Assembly (NCBI RefSeq): GCF_904849725.1
Contig: NC_058519.1
Span: 360,747,974 to 360,811,973 of the forward strand
Direction: 5' to 3'
Source of the DNA: Hordeum vulgare subsp. vulgare
Lineage: Eukaryota; Streptophyta; Magnoliopsida; Poales; Poaceae
DNA length: 64,000 nt
Part shown: piece after piece, positions 21,278 to 32,500 of the stretch
Layout of the letters: every line of letters starts with the position of its first letter
Position numbering within the stretch: position 1 is the stretch's first letter
Made by a program: the position numbers and the translations under genes
Notes under the pieces: model-generated
Seen by the model: only the letters and a program-made list of their open reading frames with translations
The model's database searches: none
What the model was told of the DNA's origin: nothing

Positions 21278-24200
21278 ATGTCCAACGTCAACCTCAACTT
21301 CAACGCATTCCTAGAGAAAAACAAGCTGAAAGATGATGGTAGCAACTATGCGGACTGGGTTCGCAACCTGAAGCTCATCCTTGAAGCAGCTAAAAAGGCT
21401 TATGTCCTTAATGCGCCGCTAGGTGACCCTCCCGCTCCCGCAGCAGCCCAGGACGTTCTAAACGTCTGGCAAGCGCGGAGTGATGACTACTCTCTGGTTA
21501 GGTGTGGCATGTTATACAGTTTAGAAACGGGGCTCCAAAGACGTTTTGAGCAACACGGGGCATATGAGATGTTCCAAGAGCTGAAGCTAGTTTTTCAAGC
21601 TCATGCCCGTGTCGAGAGATATGAAGTCTCCGACAAGTTCTTCAGCTGTAAGATGGAGGAGAACAGTTCTGTCAGTGAGCACATACTCAAAATGTCTGGG
21701 TTACACGGTCGTCTGACTTCACTAGGAGTCGAACTTCCGGATGATGCTATCATTGACAGAATCCTCCAGTCTCTCCCACCAAGCTACAAAGGCTTTGTGC
21801 TTAACTACAACATGCAAGGGATGGAGAAAACCATTCCCGAGTTGTACTCGATGCTCAAGTCTGCAGAAGTAGAAATCAAGAAGGAGCATCAAGTGTTGAT
21901 GGTCAACAAGACCACTAGTTTCAAGAAAGGCAGGGGTAAGAAGAACTTCAAGAAAGACGGTAAAGCTGTTGCCGCGCCCGGTAAGCCAGATGCCGGGAAG
22001 AAGAAAAAGAACGGACCCAAGCCTGAGACTGAGTGCTTCTACTGCAAGGGAAAAGGTCACTGGAAGCGGAACTGCCCCAAATACTTAGCGGACAAGAAGG
22101 ACGGCAACGTTAAAGGTATATGTGATATACATGTTATTGATGTGTACCTTACCAGCGCTCGTAGTAGCTCCTGGGTATTTGATACCGGTGCTGTTGCTCA
22201 CATTTGCAACTCAAAGCAGGAACTGCGGAATAAGCGGAGACTGGCCAAGGACGAGGTGACGATGCGCGTCGGGAATGGTTCAAAAGTCGATGTGATCGCC
22301 GTCGGCACGCTACCTCTACATCTACCGTCGGGATTAGTTTTGAACCTCAATAATTGTTATTTAGTACCAGCTTTAAGCATGAACATTGTATCAGGGTCTT
22401 GCTTAATGCGAGACGGCTACTCATTTAAGTCAGAGAATAATGGTTGTTCTATTTATATGAGTGATATGTTTTATGGTCATGCTCCGCTGGTGAATGGTTT
22501 ATTCTTGATGAATCTCGATCGTGATGTTACACATATTCATAGTGTGAGTACCAAAAGATGCAAAGTTGATAATGATAGTCCCACATACTTGTGGCACTGC
22601 CGCCTTGGTCATATCGGCGTTAAGCGCATGAAGAAGCTCCATACTGATGGACTGCTAGAGTCTCTTGACTTTGAATCATTTGACACATGCGAACCGTGCC
22701 TCATGGGCAAGATGACTAAGACTCCATTCTCAGGAATAATGGAGAGAGCCACCGACTTATTGGAAATAATACATACTGATGTGTGTGGTCCAATGAACGT
22801 TGAAGCTCGCGGTGGTTATCGTTATGTTCTCACTCTCACCGATGATTTGAGTAGGTATGGGTATATCTACTTGATGAAGCACAAATCTGAGACGTTTGAA
22901 AAGTTCAAGGAATTTCAGAGTGAGGTTGAGAATCAACGTGACAGAAAAATTAAATGTCTACGATCTGATCGTGGAGGAGAATATTTGAGTCACGAGTTTG
23001 GCACACACCTAAGGAAGTATGGAATCGTTTCACAACTAACACCGCCTGGCACACCGCAGCGCAACGGAGTGTCTGAACGTCGTAATCGCACCTTATTAGA
23101 TATGGTACGATCTATGATGTCTCTTACCGACTTACCGCTATCATTTTGGGGATACGCATTAGAAACTGCAGCATTCACTTTAAATAGGGCACCGTCTAAA
23201 TCCGTTGAGACGACATCGTATGAAATATGGTTTGGCAAGAAACCTAAGTTGTCGTTTCTTAAAGTTTGGGGCTGCGATGCTTATGTGAAGAAACTTCAAC
23301 CAGAAAAGCTCGAACCCAAAGCGGAGAAATGCGTATTCATAGGATACCCTAAGGAAACTATTGGGTATACCTTCTATCTTAGATCCGAAGGTAAAACCTT
23401 TGTTGCCAAGAACGGATCCTTTCTGGAGAAAGAGTTTCTCTCGAAAGAAGTAAGTGGGAGGAAGGTAGAACTTGATGAGGTAATTATACCCCCTCTCGAA
23501 CAGGAAAGTAGCGCAGCGCAAGAAGTTGTTCCTGTGGTGCCTACACCAACTGAAGAGGAAGTTAATGATGATGATCATGAAGCTTCGGATCAAGTTACTA
23601 CTGAACCACGAAGGTCCACAAGGGTACGCTCCGCACCAGAGTGGTACGGCAACCCTGTGATGGAAATCATGTTGTTAGACAACGGTGAACCTTCGAACTA
23701 TGAAGAAGCGATGGCGGGCCCGGATTCCAACAAATGGCTTGAGGCCATGAAATCCGAGATAGGATCCATGTATGAGAACAAAGTATGGACTTTGGTGGAC
23801 TTGCCCGATGAACGGCGAGCCATAGAAAATAAATGGATCTTCAAGAAGAAGACTGATGCAAACGGTAATGTAACCGTTTACAAAGCTCGACTTGTCGCAA
23901 AGGGTTTTCGACAAATTCAAGGAGTTGACTACGAAGAGACTTTCTCTCCCGTAGCGAAGCTAAAATCAGTCCGAATCATGTTAGCAATTGCCGCCTTTTA
24001 TGATTATGAAATTTGGCAAATGGACGTCAAAACAGCATTCCTTAACGGGAATCTTAAGGAAGAGTTGTATATGATGCAACCAGAAGGTCTTGTCGACCCT
24101 AAGGGTGCTAACAAAGTGTGCAAGCTCCAGCGCTCCATCTATGGGCTGGTGCAAGCATCTCGGAGTTGGAACATTCGCTTTAATGAGGTGATTAAAGCGT

Positions 24201-24970
24201 TTGGGTTCATACAGGTTTACGGAGAAGCCTGTCTGTACAAGAAAGTGAGTGGGAGCTCTGTAGCTTTCCTCGTACTATATGTGGATGACATATTGTTGAT
24301 GGGGAATGATATAGAGATGTTGGAGAGCATAAAGGCCTATTTGAACAAGAGTTTTTCAATGAAGGACCTTGGAGAAGCTGCATACATATTAGGCATCAAG
24401 ATCTATAGAGATAGATCGAGACGCCTCATAGGTCTTTCGCAAAGTACATACCTTGAAAAGATACTGAAGAAGTTCAATATGGAAAACTCAAAGAAAGGGT
24501 TCTTGCCAGTTTTGCAAGGTATGAGATTGAGTAAGACTCAGTCGCCGACCACGACAGCAGATAGAGAGAAGATGAGTTCTGTCCCCTACGCTTCACCCGT
24601 GGGCTCTCTAATGTATGCCATGCTGTGTAGCAGACCTGATATAAACCTTGCGATAAGCTTGGTAGGGAGGTACAAAAGTAATCCCGGTGCAGAACACTGG
24701 ACAGCGGTCAAGAATATCCTTAAGTACCTGAAAAGGACTAAGGAAATGTTTCTCGTTTATGGAGGTGACGAAGAGCTCGTCGTAAAGGGTTACGTCGACG
24801 CTAGCTTCGACACAGATCCGGATGACTCTAAGTCACAAACCGGATACGTATATGTGTTGAATGGTGGGGCAGTGAGCTGGTGCAGCAGCAAGCAAGAAGT
24901 CGTGGCAGCATCTACATGTGAAGCGGAGTACATACTGCTTCAGAAGCGGCTCATGAAGGAATTTGGATGA
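21278..24970 (+). pseudogene. Angela-type gag-pol polyprotein (frameshifted near its end)
   Basis: A 1230-codon frame from ATG 21278 (MSNVNLNFNAFLEKN). Order: gag with UBN2-type core; zinc knuckle CFYCKGKGHWKRNC at 253-266; protease VFDTGAVAHIC with catalytic Asp 302; pre-integrase WHCRLGHIG; integrase with Asp501 (HTDVCGP), Asp564 (RSDRGGEY) and Glu600 (NGVSERRN), the D-D-35-E spacing; reverse transcriptase with YVDD at 1001-1004; RNase H starting GYVDASFDTD (Asp1174). All catalytic residues I looked for are present. After EAEYI (near 24931) the frame changes and stops at 24970; the original phase continues in 24967-25260. One base appears lost. The rest is intact, so only late RNase H function is clearly broken. 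Confidence 0.93.
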
Positions 24971-25260
24971 AGGAGCTCATCACCGACCTTGGAGTGGTTC
25001 CAAGCGCGTCGGGTCCTATGACACTCTTCTGTGATAACACTGGAGCCATTGCCATAGCCAAGGAGCCCAGGTTTCACCGGAAGACGAAGCACATCAAGCG
25101 CCGCTACAACTCCATCCAGGACCATGTCCAAACTGGAGTGATAGATATTTGTAAAGTACACACGGATCTGAATATTGCAGACCCGTTGACTAAACCTCTT
25201 CCACGAGCAAAACATGATCAGCACCATAATGCTATGGGTGTTCGATACATCACAATGTAA
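24967..25260 (+). pseudogene. Angela-type RNase H C-terminus (after frameshift)
   Basis: A 97-codon continuation of RNase H in a different frame: MKELITDLGV, FCDNTGAIAIAK with its conserved Asp, KHIKRRYN and ADPLTKPLP. The Met is internal to the original protein, not a start. It ends at TAA 25258-25260, 32 bases before the 3' LTR. Confidence 0.92.
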
Positions 25261-25280
25261 CTAGATTATTGTCTCTAGTG

Positions 25281-25292
25281 CAAGTGGGAGAC
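25281..25292 (+). promoter_or_regulatory. Polypurine tract, Angela-type element
   Basis: CAAGTGGGAGAC lies directly before the 3' LTR and is the plus-strand primer site of this family. Confidence 0.85.
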
Positions 25293-27045
25293 TTTTGGAA
25301 ATATTCCCTAGAGGCAATAATAAAATGGTTATTATCATATTTCCTTGTTCATGATAATCGTCTATCGTTCATGCTATAATTGTATTAACAGGAAACAATA
25401 ATGCATGTGTGAATGAATAGATCACAATGTGTCCCTAGCAAGCCTCTAGTTAGCTAGCTCGTTAGTCAATAGATGATCATGGTTTCCTGATCATCGACAT
25501 TGGATGTCATTGATAACGGGATCACATCATTGGGAGAATGATGTGGTGGACAAGACCCAATCCTAAGCCTAGCACTAGATCGTATTGTTCGTATGCTAAT
25601 GCTTTTCTAATGTCAAGTATCTTTTCCTTCGACCGTGAGATTGTGCAACTCCCAGATACCGTAGGAGTGCTTTGGGTGTATCAAACGTCACAACGTAACT
25701 GGGTGACTATAAAGGTGCACTACGGGTACCTCCGAAAGTGTCTGTTGGGTTGGCACGAATCGAGATCGGGATTTGTCACTCCGTGTGACGGAGAGGTATC
25801 TCTGGGCCCACTCGGTAGAACATCATCATGAGCTCAATGTGACTAAGGAGTTAGTCACACGATGACGTGCTACGGAACGAGTAAAGAGACTTACCGGTAA
25901 ACGAGATTGAACAAGGTATAGGTATACCGACGATCGAATCTCGGGCAAGTTCTATACCGACAGACAAAGGGAATCGTATACAGGATTGATTGAATCCTTG
26001 ACATCGTGGTTCATCCGATGAGATCATCGTGGAGCTAGTGGGAGCCACCATGGGTATCCAGACCCCGCTGATGGTTATTGGCCAGAGAGGTGTCTCGGTC
26101 ATGTCTGCCTGTCTCCCGAACCCGTAGGGTCTACACACTTAAGGTTCGATGACGCTAGGGTTATAGGGAATTGTTATACGAGATTACCGAAAGTTGTTCG
26201 GAGTCCCGGATGAGATCCCGGACGTCACGAGGAGCTCCGGAATGGTCCGGAGGTAAAGATTGATATATAGGACGGATGGTTTCGGACACCGGAAGTGTTT
26301 CGGGCATCACCGGTAACGTACCGGGACCACCGGAGGTGGTCCCGGGGGACCACCGAAGGGGGGCTGCGAGCCCAAGAGGTAAGATGGGCTAAGTGGGGAA
26401 GGGAACCAGCCCCTAAGTGGGCTGGTGCGCCCCCACCCAGCCCATGAGCACCAGGAAAAAAGGGGAGAGGGGGGAACCCTAATTTAGGTGGGCCTTAGGC
26501 CCACCAGAGGGGTGCGCCACTCCTCCCCCTTGCCCTGGCCGCCACCCCTCTCCCATCTAAGGGCTGCCGCACCCCTTAGGGGTGGGAACCCTAAGGGCTG
26601 CGCCCCCTCCCTCTCCCCCTATATATAGATGAGGTTCGGGGCTGTTTGAGACACGGTTTAATCTCTCTCTCGGCGCAGCCCTGCACTTCTTCCTCCTCCT
26701 CTCTGCCGGCGCTTGGCGAAGCCCTGCCGGGAGACCTCGTCTCTCCACCAACACCACGCCGTCGTGTTGCTGGTCTTCTTCCCCAACCTCTCCCTCCTCT
26801 TGCTGGATCAAGGTGCGGGAGACGTCACCGGGCTGCACGTGTGTTGAACGTGGAGGTGCCGTTGTTCGGCACTAGATCGGAATCGCTGCGAGTACGACTC
26901 CATCAACCGCGTTCTAGCAACGCTTCCGCTTAGCGATCTTCAAAGGTACGAAGATGCTCTTACCCCTCTCTCGTTGCTGGTCTCTCCATAGGAAGATCTG
27001 AACATGCGTAGGAAATTTTTTGAATTTATACTACGTAACCCAACA
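25293..27045 (+). repeat. Angela-type 3' LTR
   Basis: Aligns to 18254-20007 throughout. The first bases are TTTTGGAAAT instead of TGTTGGAAAT, so the terminal TG is mutated in this copy. It ends CCCAACA, followed by the CCGAG duplication. Confidence 0.95.
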
Positions 27046-27748
27046 CCGAGATGCATCGCGCTTGTGATTAAGGGATGCTAGGACTGACGTCGGCCGCCCA
27101 CGCCACGTGCAGGAGCGTGAAGGGGAACTGGGCCCATGAACCCTTTGTGCTTAGGATTTAGACCGGCGGGCTGGCCTCTCTGATTAGTCTTAGGTGGGGC
27201 TGCGACGTGTCGATATTCCGAGGCCGGGCAGGACGCAGAAAAGTATGTCCGACCAGAGTGTTATCGAGCGTGACGGGACATGTGGTGCACCCCTACAGGG
27301 ATGAAAATTAACTATTCGGATAGCCGTGTCCACTGTTACAGGACGACCTGGAGTTGTGCCCCGATCTTTTACAACTAGAATTGTTACTTAACTGGAATTA
27401 GTTTGCCTCGGGATTGCTTCCTCGCAGGGAGTCGAGGGAGGATCTTTAGGCGTGACCTCACTTTAATATTGCTGCAACAATATGACTATTAATGTTTTAC
27501 CCCTGTTCTACTCTCGTCTATTGCTGCAAGACCCCTGAAGATGCTAGTCTTCGATAGGACTAGGCCTTCTCTCTCTATTCTCGCATTGCTGCAGTCAGTC
27601 CACATATAACCCCCTTCTTTGATACTGATGCATATTTAGAATAGTTCTGATGTAAGACTTGCGAGTACTTTGGATGAGTACTCACCGCTGCTTTGCCCCC
27701 CCTTGTTCCCTTGATCCGTTGCTGCGACCAGATGATGGAGCCCAGGAG

Positions 27749-27826
27749 ATGGAGGTCCCCGCCGCCGACGACTGCTACCCCGACGGTGCCTACTACTACG
27801 TGGAGGCCGCTGATGATCAGGAGTAG
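27749..27826 (+). CDS. 25-codon acidic ORF inside the Gypsy 5' LTR
   Basis: ATG at 27749 to TAG at 27824 encodes MEVPAADDCYPDGAYYYVEA and five more residues. The same ORF is at 37681-37758 in the 3' LTR, unchanged where I compared them. The reading frame is also open for about ten codons upstream. Whether it is translated is unknown; no family recognised. Confidence 0.25.
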   Translation: MEVPAADDCYPDGAYYYVEAADDQE

Positions 27827-28125
27827 TTAGGAGGTTCCTAGGCAGGAGGCCTCGCCTCGTTCGATCGTTGTATCTTTTGTGCTAGCCTTCTCTAAGGCAC
27901 CCCATGTTTTATGTCTGTACTCAGATATTTGCTGCTTCCGCTGACTCGTGTGTTTATCGAGCTTTCGTATTCTAGCCCTCGAGGCCCCTGGCTTGTAATA
28001 TGAAGCTGATGTTATTTTATTTGTGTCTAGAGTTGTGTTGTAGTATCTTTCCGTGAGTCCTTGGGTTTGATCGTACGCATTTGCGTGTATGGTTAGCGTA
28101 CGATTAAATCGTGGGCGTCACAAGT

Positions 28126-28138
28126 TGGTATCAGAGCC
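28126..28138 (+). promoter_or_regulatory. Gypsy primer-binding site
   Basis: TGGTATCAGAGCC starts four bases after the 5' LTR end (28122) and is complementary to initiator methionine tRNA. Confidence 0.9.
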
Positions 28139-28441
28139 GACTGCCTGTAGGTAGCTCCCTTTCCAACTCCTTGGCCGAAGTTGAGTCTAGTGTTTGAAAA
28201 ACTTTACTAACACTGATGTTGTGGCTTACGGGCCCACATCTCAATTGGGTGGTATTAGTATCTTTTACTCCTTTTCTATACTCTGGGCTCTACTTTCTCT
28301 TCTCTTTCGGGTCAAAGATTTTACTAACTCTAACATTAGGTTCTCGAATCACATCGATCCGGAGCGCTGGACTATCTACTCTTTTTCTCCTGAATATGTA
28401 TTACACACACTGTCATTGACATCCGTCAATCTTATTTTCAG

Positions 28442-29230
28442 ATGCGTCCCGCAAGACAGCACGTGCGCCTGACACAGGCCACTGAGACGACTGGGTTCCC
28501 GGCCATTTTGGTCGATCTCCTGACCAGGCTGGGATATCGCTGATACCCCAAGTACACTATGTTCGAGGATTTCCGCGAGTACAACTAGTACTAGTACCAG
28601 GCTGAGGTTCGCATCTTCGACCAGAGGGGCGGCGGGACCCTCGAGCGCCACGTGTTCTGTGGTATTGGAGTGTCGGTCGAGATGGCCGTCCATGATGCGG
28701 CCTACATCGCCATCACCCGTCTCCGTGGAGCGTACCCTCACCTGGAGGAGAGCCCTTTCAGATACATCCCGCATGCTCCTGCTGGGGATGAGACTGGGTC
28801 TGATCTCACTGCCTACGCTTCCGACGTTCGGGAGCGCAGCGACCGTTCCTACGTCGCTGTCTGCGCCCCCTACGTGACGCGTCGCTACGACGCGTGGGTT
28901 CTGGTACAGTACACTGAGGCAATGGATCGTGCTTTCCGAGCTCTGACTATGGAGCTGTATGCTACGCGCGCTCGTCTTTACGACGCGTTGATAGAGCTGC
29001 AGCCATCACACTGTCCGAGGGTTCCACCTATGCGCATCCGCGAGCCGAGCAGGACAGAGCTACCGTCAGCTCTCGAGTGGACTGATGTTGGGGGTAGAAC
29101 CCCTGCACTTGGACCTCAGCTGCTCGACTGGATGCGGTACCCTCACCAGAGTCACAACGGGACACAGGGTCCTGTCCCTACCTTCTATCACCGCCAGCTA
29201 CCAGGATTCGATCGTCCTCTCCGACGTTGA
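28442..29230 (+). pseudogene. Extra ORF upstream of Gypsy gag, function unknown
   Basis: A frame from ATG 28442 (MRPARQHVRLTQATETTGFP) to the stop at 29230, 263 codons, with three in-frame stops at 28541 (TGA), 28586 and 28592 (TAG). The part after the stops is open from 28652 (MAVHDAAYIAITRLRGAYPH) and is rich in Arg, Tyr and Ala, likely helical. I see no zinc knuckle, protease or membrane segment. It lies 320 bases after the LTR and 280 bases before gag. I recall similar ORFs as common in Triticeae retroelements but know no function. Each stop could come from a single C-to-T change (CGA or CAG codons); this is inference. Confidence 0.65.
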
Positions 29231-29511
29231 TGTAGCCTTATCGCTACATCTCGTTGTGGTACTCTTCCACCGCGTGCCTGCACGCCGCCTAGTGAGTCCA
29301 GGGTATCGTCAAATGCGTCCGGGCTATCGCCCAATTTCGAATTTTTAATCGTTAGTCTGTAATCGAACTTATGTATGGGTCTGTATGTCAAACTCAACTA
29401 CTATGGAGTATCTATCCCATTTCCCTTTCATTATGCTTGATTACTTCATGAATGCGTGCGATGCCTTTCAATTACTTTAAGCTAAACTACCCCTGCTAAA
29501 TATTTAACAGG

Positions 29512-32500
29512 ATGGTTAGACCAGCTGGCCGCCCGCGTGGCCTGGCCAACGATGCACCACCCCCGCCTCCTCAGTATATGGCGGGGATGATCCAACAGTT
29601 TGAGCTGAACCGCCAGTTTATGCAACGGCTCATGGATCAGTTCCAAAGGCCGAACATGAACCAACCACAAGGCGTGACACTGCAAGACTTCTGCCATCTC
29701 AACCCTGCGATCTACCGCAGCTCAACTCAGCCTCTAGATGCCGATGACTGGCTCCGTGACATTTCTTATGAGCTGGAGTCTGCCAATGTGCCCCTGGCGA
29801 GCTATGTCAACTTTGCCGCCTACTTTCTGAAGGGTCCCGCTGCTCAATGGTGGGACAGCCACAGGCGCTCTCAGCCCGATGGAACTATCATCACTTGGGC
29901 AGAGTTCAAGGCTGCTTTCCGTGCTCGATACATTCCCCAGGGAATCATGGACCGGAAGAAGCGTGAGTTCCGCAACTTGGTCAACGGCAACAAGACTGTG
30001 GATGCTTATCAGCGGGAATTTCTGGAATTATCTCGCTATGCTGAAGAAGACATTGCGACTGATGCACGCCGGCAGGAGAAGTTCCGTGAAGGCCTCCACC
30101 CTGATATCAAGCTGACACTCCTCGTTCAGGACTATGCTGACTTCGCCACCCTGGTGAACAAGGCTATTCAGGTTGAGACTGGTCTGCAGGAATACAAAGA
30201 TAGCAGCAAGCGCAACCGTGACATGGGCTCATCTTCGGGCTCATCTGCACAGAAGCGGAAGATCTGGATTCCCAACAACATGTACCATGCACCTGCTCCT
30301 ACTCCGAGGCCGTCCTATGCTGCACCTCGCCTGCCTCCTCCACCACCTAGGCAGCCGAGGCTTCCAGCTCCACCACCTCGAGTTCCTCCTTCCCGCCCTG
30401 AGGACGGGTTGTGCTTCAAGTGTGGCCGTCCAGGTCACCGTGCTAGAGACTGCAGGCAGAATCCGAATCAGCTGGCACTTCCCGCAACTGGAAGTGGCAA
30501 CAACCGGAACCGCAACTTCATCACTAAGCCTGCTTATGTTCGTGGTCAGGCCAACAACATTGATATGGGTCAAGCTCAAGACCAGCCTGCTACCGTGATG
30601 GGTACACTTCTCGTTAACTCAGTACCTGCTTCTGTATTGTTTGATACAGGAGCATCACATTCCTTTATGTCGGAAAATTTTGCATACATGCATGACATTA
30701 GGAGCGAAGAGATGAGCATCCCGATAGTGGTAAACACCCCTGGGGGCGAATGCCGAACCTCTGTGATTTTCCCCCATGTTCCAGTTGAAATTGAAGGATT
30801 AGAATTCCTTGCCAACCCCATCCTACTAAAGTCATCCAACATTGATCTCATATTGGGGATGGACTGGTTGAAAGCTCATACGGCATCGATCGTTTGTGCC
30901 ACCAAGACCGTCCACCTCCTACACCCTTCAGATGAAGTAATAAGCTACCATGCGCATCTCATCCGTAATGCTGAGGCACGACTGTATGCTTTGAATGCAT
31001 TAAATGCGTCACCTCTTGAAGGGATTGAAAACATACCAGTGGTCCGAGAATTTCAAGATGTCTTTCCAGAAGAACTTCCGGGGATTCCCCCTGCTTGAGC
31101 TGTTGAGTTTGTCATTGACTTGGTACCCGGTACAACTCCTATTGCCAAGCGTCCTTATAAAATGCCACCACATGAACTCCTTGAACTTAAGCAAGAAATT
31201 GACAACTCGCTCCGTCTGGGTTTCATCCGTCCGAGTTCCTCTGCTTGGGGAGCACCTTCTCTCTTTGTTAAGAAGAAGGATGGGACAAATCGATTGGTTC
31301 AAGACTATTGTCCTATCAACCAGGCCACTATTCAAAACAAATATCCTCTCCCTCGGATAAATGATTTGTATGACCAACTTGCTGGTTCCACCGTTTTCTC
31401 TAAGCTCGACTTGAGATTGGGACACCACCAAATCCATGTTCGCAAGGAGGATATTCCAAAGACCGCCTTTGTTACTCGATATGGATCATACGAGTACACC
31501 GTCATGTCCTTCGGCTTAACCAATGCACCGGCAACCTTCTCTCGATTGATGAATTATATATTCATGGACTACCTCGACAAATTTGTCGTGGTATATCTGG
31601 ATGATATTCTGGTGTTTTCGAAGAACAAAGAAGAGCATGCTGAGCATCTTCGTCTTGTACTGGATAAGCTTCGGGAGCATAAACTCTATGCTAAGTATTC
31701 CAAATGTGAGTTCTGGCTAGACGAAGTGACTTACCTTGGTCATGTGATTTCCAAGGATGGTATTGCGGTCAACCTCGAACGAATTCAAGCTATTCTTGAC
31801 TGGACTCCCCCGAAGAATGTCAAGCAAGTCAGAAGTTTTCTCGGACTCGCCAGCTATTGCCGTCGATTCGTCGAGAACTTCTCCAAGATTGCGAAGCCCT
31901 TAACCAACCTGCTTCACAAAGGTGTTAAGTATGAATGGACTGATAAATGCCAGGAAAGTTTCCAGGCGCTCAAGGACAAACTGACGTCCGCTCCAGTACT
32001 TGCTCCTCCAGATACGAAAAGGGACTTCGTCATATACTGTGATGCTTCTCGTCAAGGAATAGGTTGTGTCCTAATGCAGGATCGCAAGGTGATCGCTTAT
32101 GCTTCACGTCAACTGCGTGCTCATGAAGAGAACTACCCAGTTCATGATCTCGAGCTTGCCGCAGTCATTCATGCATTGAAGGAGTGGCGACAATACCTTG
32201 TCGGTAATCGCTGTGAAATCTACACCGACCATCAAAGTCTGAAGTACTTGTTCACTCAACCGGAGCTGAACCTGCGTCAACAAAGATGGATGGAGCGTAT
32301 AGCAGATTTTGACTGTAGTATATCATATACCCCTGGTAAGGCTAATGTAATGGCTGATGCCTTAAGTCGCAAGTCATACTGCAACCACCTCCAGGTTCAT
32401 CAGGTTCACGATCGTCTGCAAGAGGAATTCCGTAAGCTGAACCTCCACATTGTTCCTCAGGGTTACCTTGTTCCCCCTCCTGAAGATTGTCAAAGGATGA

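Larger units (their letters stand above)
18254..27045 (+). mobile_element. Angela/BARE/WIS-type Copia retrotransposon
   Basis: Full-length 8792-bp element flanked by CCGAG at 18249-18253 and 27046-27050. LTRs are 1754 and 1753 bp and differ at about 13 positions plus one indel, compared by eye (about 0.75%). At the commonly used grass rate of 1.3e-8 per site per year this suggests roughly 0.3 million years, the youngest datable insertion here. It encodes one gag-pol frame with a single frameshift late in RNase H. The LTR start TGTTGGAAATATGCCCTAGA is that of the dominant Triticeae Copia group. Confidence 0.96.
15310..28122 (+). repeat. Gypsy 5' LTR (interrupted by Copia at 18254-27045)
   Basis: The LTR parts are 15310-18253 and 27051-28122, together about 4.0 kb, matching 34036-38054. 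It contains an AT-rich start, a GC-rich block (15625-16440), an AT-rich TTAATTAA block (16740-16930), four CGAGGGTGATNCCTC repeats (17783-17986) and a 25-codon ORF (27749-27826). Confidence 0.92.

Noticed and set aside
28126..28138. Methionine-tRNA-like string, considered as a tRNA gene
   Set aside because: It is only the 13-base primer-binding site; no cloverleaf surrounds it.
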